From positions 434,001-498,000 of the forward strand of contig NZ_JBKQWY010000001.1 in assembly GCF_047308265.1 (NCBI RefSeq): a stretch of DNA of 64,000 nt, given 5' to 3'. This document shows, piece after piece, positions 41,311 through 51,098 of the stretch. Numbering within the stretch: the stretch's first letter is position 1; every line of letters begins with the position of its first letter. The DNA is from Maricaulis sp047308265. Lineage in GTDB: Bacteria; Pseudomonadota; Alphaproteobacteria; Caulobacterales; Maricaulaceae. The translations under genes were made by a program, and so were the position numbers. The notes under the pieces were generated by a model. It saw nothing but the letters and a program-made list of their open reading frames with translations. It did no database searches and was not told where the DNA came from.

Positions 41311-43230
41311 ATGGATCCGACTTTGATCTGGACGGCCACTTTCGTCATTTTGACGTTTGGCCTTTACATCGGCATTGCGGTCTGGGCCCGTGCCGGTTCA
41401 ACCGACGAATTCTATGTGGCGGGCCATGATGTGCCGCCGCTGTTCAATGGCATGGCAACCGCCGCGGACTGGATGAGTGCGGCGTCCTTCCTGTCGATGG
41501 CGGGCATTATTGCCTTTGCGGGTTATGATGGCTCTGTCTATCTGATGGGATGGACCGGGGGATATGTGCTCCTTGCCCTTTTGCTCGCGCCCTATCTGCG
41601 CAAGTTCGGCAAGTTCACAGTGCCTGATTTTGTGGGGGATCGGTATTACAGCCAGGCTGCGCGTATCGTGGCCGTTATTTGTGCGCTGTTTATCTCGTTC
41701 ACCTATATCGCCGGTCAGATGCGCGGCGTGGGCATCGCCTTTTCCAACTTCCTGCATGTGCCGATCGAGATCGGCGTGATTGTGGGGGCGATTATCGTGC
41801 TGTTCTACGCGGTGCTCGGCGGTATGCGCGGTATCACCTATACTCAGGTGGCCCAGTATTGCGTGCTGATTTTCGCCTTCATGGTGCCGGCCATTTTCCT
41901 GTCCTTGCAGATCACCGGCACGCCGATTCCGCAATTGGGTTTCATCGGCAATGCGCAGGACGGAACCCCGCTCTTGCTGAGTCTGGACCGAACCCTCGTG
42001 GATTTGGGCTTCCAGCCCTATACTGAGGGGATCAAGTCGAAGCTGGATGTGTTCGCCATCGCGCTGGCCCTGATGGTCGGAACGGCCGGACTGCCGCACG
42101 TGATCATCCGCTTCTTCACGGTGCCCAAGGCATCTGACGCGCGCAAGTCTGCGGGTTGGGCGTTGGTCTTCATCGCCGTGCTCTACACAACTGCGCCGGC
42201 GGTGGCGATCTTTGCCCGTTCCAACTTCATCGATACGGTCAATGAGAGCGTGTATTCCGAGGAGTATGCGGCGGGTGCCATCACCGCAGCCGAGCTGCCC
42301 GAGGATGCGACTCCGGCCTGGTTCTATAACTGGGAGAGCACGGGGCTGTTGGGCTTTACCGACAAGAACGGTGATGGCCGTATCCAGTATCGAGCCTCGG
42401 CAGACGAGAATGAGATGACCACGCTGGACCGCGATATCTTCGTGCTGGCAAATCCGGAAATCGGCAATCTGCCCGCCTGGGTGATTGGGCTTGTTGTCGC
42501 CGGTGGGCTTGCCGCAGCCCTGTCGACCGCGGCCGGCTTGTTGATGGTGATCTCGTCGGCTGTCTCCCATGATCTGTGCAAGAAGGTTCTCGCACCGAAT
42601 ATGTCGGAGAAGCAGGAATTGCTGGTGGCGCGGTCGGCGGCCGTGGCGGCGGTCCTGATCGCCATTCTGGCCGGCATTTATCCTCCGGGCTTCGTGGCGG
42701 CGGTTGTGGCCTTTGCCTTCGGGCTCGCGGCGGCCAGCTTCTTTCCGGCCATTTTCCTGGGCATTTTCTGGAAGCGAATGAACAAGGAAGGTGCTGTTTC
42801 GGGCATGACCGTGGGGCTGTTGACCACGGGCATGTACATCATCCACTTCAAGATCGGCTTCTCGTCGATGGTCGTGGGTGTGGTCGCGCTGATCCTGGCG
42901 ATTGCGGGCTTTATCCTGTTCATCGGGACCCGCAACGAAGCGGGCAAGGGATCGGTCCTGGTTGCCGCCGGTGCAGGTCTTCTGGGTCTGGTCGGTCTGC
43001 TTGGTGTCGTGGGTATCCTGCCTGACATCGCCCGCGGCTCGGCGGACAACTGGTTCCTGGGCATCTCTCCGGAAGGCTTTGGCAGTGTGGGCATGTGCCT
43101 GAGCTTCCTGGTCTCAACCGTGGTGGCCCTGTCGACCAAGGCGCCGCCAGCCGAGGTTCAGGATCTGGTCGAGGAGATTCGTATCCCCTCCGTGCGGGCC
43201 CATCCCCCGCACCAGACTCCGGCTGAATAG
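41311..43230 (+). CDS. Sodium/solute symporter (SSS) family large subunit, VC_2705-like
   Basis: A 639-residue Na+-coupled transporter with about 13 helices. Family signatures are AADWMSAASFLSMAGIIAF, YIAGQMRGVGIAFSNF, GVIVGAIIVLFYAVLGGMRG and AGGLAAALSTAAGLLMVISS. The insert with DKNGDGRIQYRAS near residue 350 is typical of this subfamily. Neighbours with this partner small subunit and acs take up acetate or other short organic acids (ActP/DUF4212 pair). The CrbS-like kinase follows 100 bases later, after a strong terminator. Substrate is probably acetate, by context. Confidence 0.93.
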   Translation: MDPTLIWTATFVILTFGLYIGIAVWARAGSTDEFYVAGHDVPPLFNGMATAADWMSAASFLSMAGIIAFAGYDGSVYLMGWTGGYVLLALLLAPYLRKFGKFTVPDFVGDRYYSQAARIVAVICALFISFTYIAGQMRGVGIAFSNFLHVPIEIGVIVGAIIVLFYAVLGGMRGITYTQVAQYCVLIFAFMVPAIFLSLQITGTPIPQLGFIGNAQDGTPLLLSLDRTLVDLGFQPYTEGIKSKLDVFAIALALMVGTAGLPHVIIRFFTVPKASDARKSAGWALVFIAVLYTTAPAVAIFARSNFIDTVNESVYSEEYAAGAITAAELPEDATPAWFYNWESTGLLGFTDKNGDGRIQYRASADENEMTTLDRDIFVLANPEIGNLPAWVIGLVVAGGLAAALSTAAGLLMVISSAVSHDLCKKVLAPNMSEKQELLVARSAAVAAVLIAILAGIYPPGFVAAVVAFAFGLAAASFFPAIFLGIFWKRMNKEGAVSGMTVGLLTTGMYIIHFKIGFSSMVVGVVALILAIAGFILFIGTRNEAGKGSVLVAAGAGLLGLVGLLGVVGILPDIARGSADNWFLGISPEGFGSVGMCLSFLVSTVVALSTKAPPAEVQDLVEEIRIPSVRAHPPHQTPAE

Positions 43231-43252
43231 ATACCGAGTGATCGGATCGCAG

Positions 43253-43284
43253 ACTGTCCCGGGATTTTCCCGGGGCAGTTTTTC
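43253..43284 (+). terminator. Intrinsic terminator behind the symporter
   Basis: A 12-bp stem, ACTGTCCCGGGA with TCCCGGGGCAGT (one G-T pair), loop TTT, then TTTT. This is the strongest terminator in the window and separates the symporter operon from the kinase gene. Confidence 0.9.
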
Positions 43285-43334
43285 TGCTTTGGTGATGTCA
43301 TGACCGACACTCTCTTGATGCCGGAGCGCAAACG

Positions 43335-46300
43335 GTGAACATCGCCGCTTTTGCCCTGGCGGCCTATGTCGCCATTCTGTTCGGCATCGCTGCCTACGGG
43401 GATGCCCGCTCTGTTGTGTTTGACAGGAAACGCAGTGTTCGGGTCTGGTTGCTGGTCCTCTCCCTCGGTGTGTATTGCACTAGCTGGACCTTCTATGGCG
43501 CAGTCGGTGAGGCTGTTCGAAATGGATGGGACTATCTTCCGATCTATCTGGGCCCCGCTCTCGTCTTCCTCCTGGGCGCACCTGTGGTGCGCCGTCTGGT
43601 GTTGCTCGGCCGGCGACTGAATACCGGTTCCATTTCCGATTTCCTGTCAGCCCGCTATGGCAAGTCAGCCAGTGTGGCGGCCATCGCTGCTGCCATTCTG
43701 GCGCTCTCGGCCCTGCCCTATATCGGCCTGCAATTGCGATCCGCGCAGGCCTCGCTCTCCCTGTTAATGCCCCAGATCGAGCGCCAGGACTGGGGCGTAG
43801 TCCTCGTGCTGGCATTCTCCGGCTTTGCCATGCTGTTTGGCGCCCGTCAGGCTGATACGAAAAAGGGCAATCGGGGGCTGGTGCTCGCGTTGGGGCTGGA
43901 GTCGATCATCAAGCTCGGGGCAATGCTGGCGATCGGAGTGTTTGCGCTGGGTCTGTGGAGTGACCTGCCCGCCGCGGCGCGCGAGAGCCTGTGGTCGGAA
44001 TCAGTGCTGGCGCGTCCCGAGCTGGATCTTCGTTTCTTCACTCTGACCCTGCTCGCCGCCGCCGCGATTCTGTGTCTGCCCCGACAATTCCATGTCATGG
44101 TGGTTGAGGCCCGGGAGCCGGGTGATATTCGACCCGCTCGCTGGCTGTTTCCGGCCTATCTTGGTTTGATTGCCCTGGCGGCTCCGCCGGTGGCTCTGGC
44201 CGGTCAGGCCTTGCTCTCAGGGGTCAATCCAGACGCCTATATCCTCGCCCTGCCGGTCTCCGAGGGCGAAAGCCTGCTGGCCATTCTGGCCTTTCTGGGT
44301 GGATTTTCAGCCTCAGCCGGGATGATTACCGTGGCGGCCCTGGCCGTTTCGATCATGTTGGTGGACGCGATCCTGGCGCCGCTCGCCTTGAGGGCGGGAC
44401 TTACGCCCCAGGGATCGGGCCTCGCCGGGCGATTCCTCAATATTCGCCGCGCGATGATTGTCCTTCTGATTTTCGGGGCCTGGCTGTTCAATCTTGGTCT
44501 CAGCCCCAGCTTGGCTCTGGCGGATATAGGCCTGGTTTCGTTTGCCGGGGCCGCGCAATTGGCGCCATCACTTTTGTTTGGCCTGTTCTGGCGCCGGGCC
44601 AATCGTGCGGGTGCGATGGCGGGCATGCTGGCCGGCGGATTATCCTGGCTCGGACTGGTCGTCGTGCCGGCCTATACGGGCTGGTCCTATGTGCTTCCGT
44701 TTGATGTGGACCCATTTTCCTCGGCCGCGCTGACAAGTCTGGCGATCAATGTCACGGCCTTCATTTTTGGCGTCGCATTCATGCCCGCGACGCTGACAGA
44801 TCGCCTTCAGGCTGACCGGTTTCAGACGGAGGATCATGAACACTGGCCCCCGGATGGCCATCGGGTTCGCCTGTCCGATGTCGAAACGATTTTCCGGCGG
44901 GTTTTGGGGGATGATGAAACATGGATCGCCCTGGGTGAGTTGCGGCGTCTGGCTGGACGGCCCCTGTCCGCGCTCGACTTGCTAGAGACGCGGGAAGTGG
45001 GTTGGTGTGAGGCGCGTCTGGCTCGGGCTGTGGGTGCTGTCGCGGCCCGTATCCTGATGTCGCAGGTGCTGGCGGGGAGTCAGGTCAGCGCTGCGGATGT
45101 CGTGACCTTGCTGGATGAGGCCTCCGAAAAGATCCGGACGTCGGAAACGGCGCGCGTGGAGACCCAGCGTTCGGCCCAATTCTATATGGATCATGTCCCG
45201 GCGCTCATCACCTATTCCGACCAGGACGAACATCTGCTGTTTGCCAACCGTGCGTATCTGCGCTTTTTCGGGCTGAGCGAGCGCGCGATCGGACGCACAA
45301 TTGCCGAGTGCCTGAGCCGTCATGACTACGCGGAGCGCCAGCCCCATATTACCCGGGCTCTCTCAGGAGAACGTCAGATTTTCGATATCCGCCGGATGAG
45401 TGAGGATGGCCAGTTACGCACCTGGCAGGTCTTCTACCAGCCGCGTTGGGAGAATGATGAGATCGTGGGTTTCTTTGGCGTCTATCAGGACGTGACGGAG
45501 CGCCAGCTCGCCGAGGATCGATTGAAGGAAGCCTACGAGACGCTGGAAGAAAAAGTGGCCAGCCGGACGCTGGAGCTTCAGATCGCGCGGGCCGATGCAG
45601 AGGCGGCGACACATTCAAAAACACGTTTCCTCGCCGCAGCCAGCCACGATCTTCTGCAACCATTGTCAGCCGCCCGTCTTCTGACCTCGGCTCTTGCTGC
45701 CGACATGGCAGATCAGCCCCAGGCGCGCCGGGATCTGCTCGACCGGGTGGACCAGTCGATCGAAAATGCGGACCAGCTCTTGCGAGCCCTGCTCGATATC
45801 ACCCGCCTGGACGCGCGCGGGGTCACGCCTCAACTGAGCCGGTTTTCGCTTGATGCCCTAATCCTGGAAGTCCTCGGGACACTGCAGGACAAGGCCCAAG
45901 CGAAGGGATTGGCGCTTAGAGCCGTTCAGAGCGGTGTCTGGGTCGAGAGTGATCGTGGATTGATGATGAGTGTGCTCCAGAACCTGTTGGCCAATGCGGT
46001 GCGATACACTCAAAGCGGAGGGATCGTGGTGGGCGCGCGACGTCGAGGCCAGAAGGTCGCCCTCCAGGTCGTGGATACAGGTCCCGGAATTCCCCGGGCG
46101 CAAAGGAAAATCATCTTCAGGGAATTCGAACGCGGAGAGGGGGCAGACGCGCGGGATCGTGGATTGGGTCTGGGCCTGGCGATTGTTGATCGCATTCTCG
46201 AGCGACTGGATCATGCGATCACGGTTCAGGACGGGCCGGATGGTGGTTCGGTCTTCTCGGTGGAACTGCCCCGTGTGGCGGCTGAACAGCGACAGCCGGG

Positions 46301-46739
46301 TGCGCTCGGCCGACGGCGGACCGTGTCCAGTCTGGACGGTCTGAGTGTGCTTTGTCTGGACAATGATGAGGATGTCCTGATCGGTCTGGAACACCTGCTC
46401 AGCCGCTGGGGGTGCCAGGTCGTGACGGCCCGAACGCAAGCGGAGGCCTTGCAGGCCTTTCCGCAGAGCGCTCCGGATCTGGCTGTGATCGATTTCATGC
46501 TGGACGACGGAGACACGGGACCGTCCGTTTATGCGCGCCTGTGCGACGTCTGGGGGGCACGGCCGCCGGCGGTGCTGGCCACGGCGGAACGAGCGGACCG
46601 CATTATGGAAATGGCGAATGCGGCGGGTATGGAATTTATGGCCAAGCCGATCCCGCCGGCCGGTCTGCGGGCGGTGCTGACGGAAATGCGGTCGCGGATA
46701 CGTCGTTTGGACGACGACGAGGGTTTGGGCGAAGACTAG
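43335..46739 (+). CDS. crbS: CrbS-like hybrid histidine kinase with an N-terminal SSS-transporter domain
   Basis: A 1134-residue sensor. Residues 1 to about 500 are a polytopic domain of the Na+/solute symporter fold (LGVYCTSWTFYGAVGEAVRN, LPYIGLQLRSAQASL). A linker follows, then a PAS domain near 620-720 (VPALITYSDQDEHLLFANRA). The HisKA is FLAAASHDLLQPLSAARLL with His771. The HATPase has NLLANAVRYTQSG, DTGPGIP and GLGLGLAIVDRIL. The receiver domain has acidic Asp1009 and phospho-acceptor Asp1053 (LAVIDFMLDDGD). The start is GTG. The plan is that of CrbS, which controls acs and acetate genes with CrbR in gammaproteobacteria. It shares its last bases with the convergent regulator gene. Confidence 0.93.
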   Translation: MNIAAFALAAYVAILFGIAAYGDARSVVFDRKRSVRVWLLVLSLGVYCTSWTFYGAVGEAVRNGWDYLPIYLGPALVFLLGAPVVRRLVLLGRRLNTGSISDFLSARYGKSASVAAIAAAILALSALPYIGLQLRSAQASLSLLMPQIERQDWGVVLVLAFSGFAMLFGARQADTKKGNRGLVLALGLESIIKLGAMLAIGVFALGLWSDLPAAARESLWSESVLARPELDLRFFTLTLLAAAAILCLPRQFHVMVVEAREPGDIRPARWLFPAYLGLIALAAPPVALAGQALLSGVNPDAYILALPVSEGESLLAILAFLGGFSASAGMITVAALAVSIMLVDAILAPLALRAGLTPQGSGLAGRFLNIRRAMIVLLIFGAWLFNLGLSPSLALADIGLVSFAGAAQLAPSLLFGLFWRRANRAGAMAGMLAGGLSWLGLVVVPAYTGWSYVLPFDVDPFSSAALTSLAINVTAFIFGVAFMPATLTDRLQADRFQTEDHEHWPPDGHRVRLSDVETIFRRVLGDDETWIALGELRRLAGRPLSALDLLETREVGWCEARLARAVGAVAARILMSQVLAGSQVSAADVVTLLDEASEKIRTSETARVETQRSAQFYMDHVPALITYSDQDEHLLFANRAYLRFFGLSERAIGRTIAECLSRHDYAERQPHITRALSGERQIFDIRRMSEDGQLRTWQVFYQPRWENDEIVGFFGVYQDVTERQLAEDRLKEAYETLEEKVASRTLELQIARADAEAATHSKTRFLAAASHDLLQPLSAARLLTSALAADMADQPQARRDLLDRVDQSIENADQLLRALLDITRLDARGVTPQLSRFSLDALILEVLGTLQDKAQAKGLALRAVQSGVWVESDRGLMMSVLQNLLANAVRYTQSGGIVVGARRRGQKVALQVVDTGPGIPRAQRKIIFREFERGEGADARDRGLGLGLAIVDRILERLDHAITVQDGPDGGSVFSVELPRVAAEQRQPGALGRRRTVSSLDGLSVLCLDNDEDVLIGLEHLLSRWGCQVVTARTQAEALQAFPQSAPDLAVIDFMLDDGDTGPSVYARLCDVWGARPPAVLATAERADRIMEMANAAGMEFMAKPIPPAGLRAVLTEMRSRIRRLDDDEGLGED

Positions 46740-47410
46740 GCGCCCTGCTCGCCGGCATCCACGAACAGGGATTGAGCCAGCAGCACGGCCTGTGTGCGGT
46801 TGATAACGCTCAGCTTGCGAAAAATCGCGGTGACATGGGCCTTCACCGTCGCGATGGATACGTCCATTTCATAAGCAATCTGCTTGTTGAGCTTGCCGCT
46901 CGCCAGACCTTCCAGAACGCGGAGTTGCGCCGGTGTCAGGCTTGCAATCCGGGCCGCGGCTTCCAGCGTTTCGTCGTTCTCGGGTTCGGCAGAGTCTTCG
47001 GGGATCCACACCTCGCCCTGCCGGACCGCATTGAGCGCCTCACACATCGTGTCCAGATCGGCGGTTTTGGGAATGAATCCGGAGGCGCCGAATTCCAGAG
47101 CCCGATGGGCGATGCCCGGCGTCTGGCAGGCTGAGACCACAACGACGGGGATAGCGGGAAAACTGCGTCTGAGCTCTGTCAGGCCGAGAAATCCGCTGCT
47201 GTCACTCATGTGAAGATCCAGGCAGACCAGGCTCGCGGGCGCGTCTTTCAAAGTGGCACGTGTCTCGGCCAGGCTGGACGCATCGAGAGTCTCGATTTCG
47301 CTGGACAGGCGTCGGACGGCTTCGCGCAGGGCTGCGCGGAACAAGGGGTGGTCATCGGCCAGTACAATTCGATCGGACTGTGAAACGGTCCCGGACTGTG
47401 TGACGGACAT
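46736..47410 (-). CDS. crbR: CrbR-like LuxR-type response regulator
   Basis: A 224-residue response regulator: receiver domain with acidic pair Asp19-Asp20 (IVLADDHPLFRAALRE) and phospho-acceptor Asp65 (LVCLDLHMSD), then a C-terminal LuxR helix-turn-helix with SGKLNKQIAYEMDVSIATVK. That HTH resembles the CrbR/ErdR/AgmR group. ATG 47410 has GAAGAGG upstream; the longer frame from 47458 has none. It converges on the kinase gene with overlapping stops in CTAG and diverges from the porin/acs genes, which are its likely targets. An inverted repeat at 47493-47509 lies between. Confidence 0.9.
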   Translation of the reverse strand: MSVTQSGTVSQSDRIVLADDHPLFRAALREAVRRLSSEIETLDASSLAETRATLKDAPASLVCLDLHMSDSSGFLGLTELRRSFPAIPVVVVSACQTPGIAHRALEFGASGFIPKTADLDTMCEALNAVRQGEVWIPEDSAEPENDETLEAAARIASLTPAQLRVLEGLASGKLNKQIAYEMDVSIATVKAHVTAIFRKLSVINRTQAVLLAQSLFVDAGEQGA

Positions 47411-47492
47411 TGTGAGCCTCTTCTTCCAGATCGCCCACGCGATTCTGGCGCCAAGCATCCAGATTATGTCAATTCATAACAAATGTCGTCTC

Positions 47493-47509
47493 AGACTAAA
47501 GTATAGTCT
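47493..47509. promoter_or_regulatory. Inverted repeat between crbR and the porin/acs genes
   Basis: AGACTA at 47493-47498 and TAGTCT at 47504-47509 are exact reverse complements around AAGTA. It lies 83 bases upstream of crbR and 122 upstream of the porin start. A CrbR/LuxR-type operator is plausible. A similar element, AGACCAAAGT, is at 40901-40910 before the symporter genes. Confidence 0.45.
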
Positions 47510-47630
47510 TCGTTTCGGCCTGTTTCGACCTTTGGCCAATACCGCTGTTCAGCCCTGCTCAAGATAATCCCAGTAACCGGATTAGACGGCCGAGATGTCG
47601 CGCCCGGACCTGGCACATGGGGAGGAAATG

Positions 47631-49001
47631 ATGACCTTGCCGGAATTTGATAAGTCCACAATCCTTGCATCTGCAGCTTTGGGCGCCCTGATGTGCGCGC
47701 TGCCCGCATCGGCTTATGCCGATGACACGCAAGACCTGGAGGCGCGGATTGCTGCGCTGGAAGCCATGATCGCGGAGCTGCGGGCCGAGGTCAGCGCGTC
47801 GCGCGAGGCAAGCTCGCAAGCCGTGCAAACGGCTGCGGATGCAGTGGAAACCCTCGAAACTGTCGAGGCCCAGGTACAGACCGTGGCCGGAGCGGCTCGC
47901 TCCAGCGATGAAACCGGCTTCATGATGGGCAATACGCGCGTAAAGTTTGGTGGTTTTGTCGATGTCGACCTGCATGTGACCGATCTGTCGGATGGCGATT
48001 TCGGGTCCACATCCATCGCACGTGATTTCTACATCTCCGGCGCCACGCCGGTGGGAGGGGCAGACGGCAATCTGGAAAGCGATGTGACAGCCGAGGCGAC
48101 GCGCTTCTTCTTCACAACGGAGACCCCCACAGAACACGGTCCTGTCCGCGGCCGTATCGAGATGGATTTCCTGGGATCTGTGGGCGGCAATGAACGGGTG
48201 TCCAACTCCTATAATCCCAGACTGCGTGTTGCGTGGCTGGAACACGGCAATTGGCGTGTGGGTCAGGACTGGTCGACGTTCCAGAACACCAGCGCCATTC
48301 CGGAGAGTGCGAGCTTCCTCGTGGCGTCTGACGGTATGACATTCGTCCGCCAGCCGCAGATCCGCTACACGAATGGAAACTGGCAGATCGCGCTGGAGAA
48401 CACACAGACCACGACGACTCCGTTTGGCGGCGGTGGCCGGATTACCACCGAAGATACGGCGGTTCCCGACCTAGTCGTGCGTTATAATCACCGAGGTGAG
48501 TTCGGAAACATCTCATTCGCGGGTATCGCACGCCAATTGTCCACGGATACGGCCGGGATCGATGGAGACGCGACCGGCTGGGGTCTGTCGGCCTCCGGTC
48601 GGCTGAACCTCACCGAGACGGGCGATCTGCGCTTCAACATCGTGGGGGGCGAAGGCCTTGGACGGTATGTCGGTCTCAATGCCATGAATGCCGCTGTGGG
48701 CACATCGACCGGTGATCTGGAGGCGATATCCTCGCTCGGAGGACTAGTGGCCTGGCGTCAGCAGGTGGGCGAGGGACGCCGGTTCAATGTCGGCTATTCC
48801 TATCTGGAAGCGGATAATGATGTTGCCCTGACCGGTTCGGGAGTGACACGGGTCGTGCAGTCCGGTTTTGCCAACTACATCGTGACGGTTCTGCCCGGCG
48901 TGAATGTGGGCGGTGAGTTGCTGTTTGGCGAGCGTGAGCTGGAAAACGGGGACAGCGGTACGATCACACGTTTCACCTTCTCAACCAAATACGCCTTCTA
49001 G
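47631..49001 (+). CDS. Coiled-coil outer-membrane porin, DcaP-like
   Basis: A 456-residue exported porin. The signal peptide ends near residue 31 (PASAYA). An N-terminal coiled coil (LEARIAALEAMIAELRAEVS) precedes the barrel, which starts with MMGNTRVKFGGFVDVDLHVT and ends in FTFSTKYAF with a terminal Phe. This layout matches the DcaP/OM porin group, whose periplasmic coil trimerises. Two ATGs lie together; the second (47631) has better spacing to GGAGG. It lies directly before acs in the CrbR-facing operon, so it probably admits acetate or related acids. Confidence 0.85.
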   Translation: MTLPEFDKSTILASAALGALMCALPASAYADDTQDLEARIAALEAMIAELRAEVSASREASSQAVQTAADAVETLETVEAQVQTVAGAARSSDETGFMMGNTRVKFGGFVDVDLHVTDLSDGDFGSTSIARDFYISGATPVGGADGNLESDVTAEATRFFFTTETPTEHGPVRGRIEMDFLGSVGGNERVSNSYNPRLRVAWLEHGNWRVGQDWSTFQNTSAIPESASFLVASDGMTFVRQPQIRYTNGNWQIALENTQTTTTPFGGGGRITTEDTAVPDLVVRYNHRGEFGNISFAGIARQLSTDTAGIDGDATGWGLSASGRLNLTETGDLRFNIVGGEGLGRYVGLNAMNAAVGTSTGDLEAISSLGGLVAWRQQVGEGRRFNVGYSYLEADNDVALTGSGVTRVVQSGFANYIVTVLPGVNVGGELLFGERELENGDSGTITRFTFSTKYAF

Positions 49002-49031
49002 GCACACAATCAGACACGACGGGAGATGGTT

Positions 49032-51005
49032 ATGGATGGTTCCAACCCGGTATCTTCAGCCCCGGAGAGGGTGGATATCCGCGAGGCCTATGCGTCTCAC
49101 ACCACGCTTGATGAAGCGGGTTATGAGGCCCGATACCGGAAATCGATCGAGGATCCGGACGGGTTCTGGCGTGAGGAGCTGACACGCCTCGACTGGATCC
49201 GGACCCCGGAGCGGATCAACGAAACCCGCTGGGATCCTGACCACCTTGAGGTCTCCTGGTTCGCGGATGGCGTGCTCAATGTGACGACCAATTGCATTGA
49301 CCGCCACCTGCCGGATCGCGCCAATGACATCGCGATCGTGTGGGAAGGAGATAACCCCGCTTATCACCACGCGATCACCTATGCCCAGCTGCACAATCAT
49401 GTGTGCCGCTTTGCCAATGAGCTCAAGTCTCTGGGCGTGGCCAAGGGTGATCGAGTGATGATCTACATGCCCATGGTGCCTGAAGCGGCCTATGCCATGC
49501 TGGCCTGTGCTCGCATCGGTGCCGTGCACACAGTCGTGTTCGGCGGTTTTTCACCGGATGCGATTGCCGGACGGATCGAGGATTGTGGCGCCCGTTTTGT
49601 CGTCACCGTCGATGAAGGTGTTCGGGGCGGCAAAGGTGTCGCACTCAAGGCGAATGTCGACAAGGCGCTCGACCAGGTCGAGGGCGTGGAGGCGGTCCTG
49701 TGTATCCGCCATACCGGCGCGGATGTGCCCTGGGTCGAGGGGCGGGATCACTGGCATCATGATCTGGCTCTAACCGTGGATGCGAAGTGTGAGCCAGAAC
49801 CAATGAGTGCCGAGGATCCGCTATTCATCCTCTACACTTCGGGCTCTACCGGCAAACCCAAGGGCGTATTGCATACCACTGGCGGTTATCTCCTGTGGGC
49901 GGCATTGACGTTCGACACGATTTTTGACGTGAAGCCGGGCGAGGTCTTCTGGTGTACCGCCGATATCGGCTGGGTGACCGGGCATACCTATTTGATCTAT
50001 GGACCTCTCGCCAATGGCGTCACGACGCTGATGTTCGAGGGTGTACCCACTTATCCCGGTCCGGACCGGTTCTGGCGGATTGTCGCCAAACACAAGGTCA
50101 ACATCCTCTACACGGCTCCGACCGCGATCCGCGCGCTGATGCGAGAAGGCGATGGGCCGGTTCAAAAACATGACCGGTCCAGCCTCCGCTTGCTGGGAAC
50201 GGTGGGCGAACCGATCAATCCGGAGGCCTGGTCTTGGTATTACAGCGTGGTGGGCGAGGAGCGTTGCCCCATCGTGGATACCTGGTGGCAGACCGAGACA
50301 GGGGCCTGTCTGATTACGCCGCTTGCCGGCGCGCATGTGCTCAAGCCGGGCGCGGCCTCCAAACCGATGTTCGGGATCGAACCGGCGTTGGTCGATCCTG
50401 AAGGCCATATGGTCGAGGGTGACGGGGTGATTGAGGGCAATCTGGTTCTGACCGGGTCCTGGCCCGGCCAGATGCGCACTGTTTACGGCGATCACCAACG
50501 GTTCATCGACACTTATTTCACCACCTATCGGGGTTTGTACTTCACCGGTGACGGAGCGCGCCGCGACGCAGATGGATACTGGTGGATCACCGGTCGTGTC
50601 GATGATGTGCTCAATGTCTCCGGTCACCGTCTGGGTACGGCCGAGATCGAAAGTGCGCTGGTGTCTCATCCGCTGGTCGCCGAGTCTGCGGTGGTTGGCT
50701 ACCCGCATGATATAAAGGGACAGGGCGTGTATTGTTACGTCACCTTGAAGGCGGGCCTTGAGCCGACGGAACAGACCGCGCACGATTTGCGCCAGCATGT
50801 GCGCCGCGAGATCGGACCGGTTGCGTCGCCCGATCTGATCCAGTTTGCGCCGGGTCTTCCCAAGACGCGATCCGGTAAAATCATGCGCCGTATCCTGCGC
50901 AAGATTGCGGAAGATGAATTCTCCAGCCTCGGAGATACGTCAACGCTCGCCGATCCGTCCGTCGTGGATGATCTGATCGAAGGTCGGTTGAACCGGCCAG
51001 ACTAA
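49032..51005 (+). CDS. acs: Acetyl-CoA synthetase
   Basis: A 657-residue AMP-forming acetate-CoA ligase, normal length. ATP-binding P-loop LYTSGSTGKPKGVLHTTGGY, then DIGWVTGHTYLIYGPLANG and VDTWWQTETGACLITPLAG are family motifs. The acetylation-controlled lysine lies in PKTRSGKIMRRILRK, at residue 616. It converts acetate, ATP and CoA to acetyl-CoA, the high-affinity route of acetate scavenging. ATG 49032 has GGGAG 6 bases upstream, unlike ATG 49026. It lies 30 bases behind the porin and completes the symporter-kinase-regulator-porin-acs module. Confidence 0.97.
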   Translation: MDGSNPVSSAPERVDIREAYASHTTLDEAGYEARYRKSIEDPDGFWREELTRLDWIRTPERINETRWDPDHLEVSWFADGVLNVTTNCIDRHLPDRANDIAIVWEGDNPAYHHAITYAQLHNHVCRFANELKSLGVAKGDRVMIYMPMVPEAAYAMLACARIGAVHTVVFGGFSPDAIAGRIEDCGARFVVTVDEGVRGGKGVALKANVDKALDQVEGVEAVLCIRHTGADVPWVEGRDHWHHDLALTVDAKCEPEPMSAEDPLFILYTSGSTGKPKGVLHTTGGYLLWAALTFDTIFDVKPGEVFWCTADIGWVTGHTYLIYGPLANGVTTLMFEGVPTYPGPDRFWRIVAKHKVNILYTAPTAIRALMREGDGPVQKHDRSSLRLLGTVGEPINPEAWSWYYSVVGEERCPIVDTWWQTETGACLITPLAGAHVLKPGAASKPMFGIEPALVDPEGHMVEGDGVIEGNLVLTGSWPGQMRTVYGDHQRFIDTYFTTYRGLYFTGDGARRDADGYWWITGRVDDVLNVSGHRLGTAEIESALVSHPLVAESAVVGYPHDIKGQGVYCYVTLKAGLEPTEQTAHDLRQHVRREIGPVASPDLIQFAPGLPKTRSGKIMRRILRKIAEDEFSSLGDTSTLADPSVVDDLIEGRLNRPD

Positions 51006-51011
51006 CCCCCC

Positions 51012-51035
51012 TCGGGCCGCCCCTCTTCGGCCCGA
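51012..51035. terminator. Hairpin between convergent acs and PepSY genes
   Basis: TCGGGCCG pairs perfectly with CGGCCCGA around CCCCTCTT. There is no T-tract, so the terminator role rests on its place between convergent genes. Confidence 0.45.
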
Positions 51036-51098
51036 TTGCTGCGACCCCTCCCCGGCCGCGCAGCGGTGGGCCAGTTTCTGGGCAGACCTCGTGTCGGT

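Noticed and set aside
41398..42846. 482-codon open frame on the minus strand
   Set aside because: Shadow of the sodium/solute symporter.
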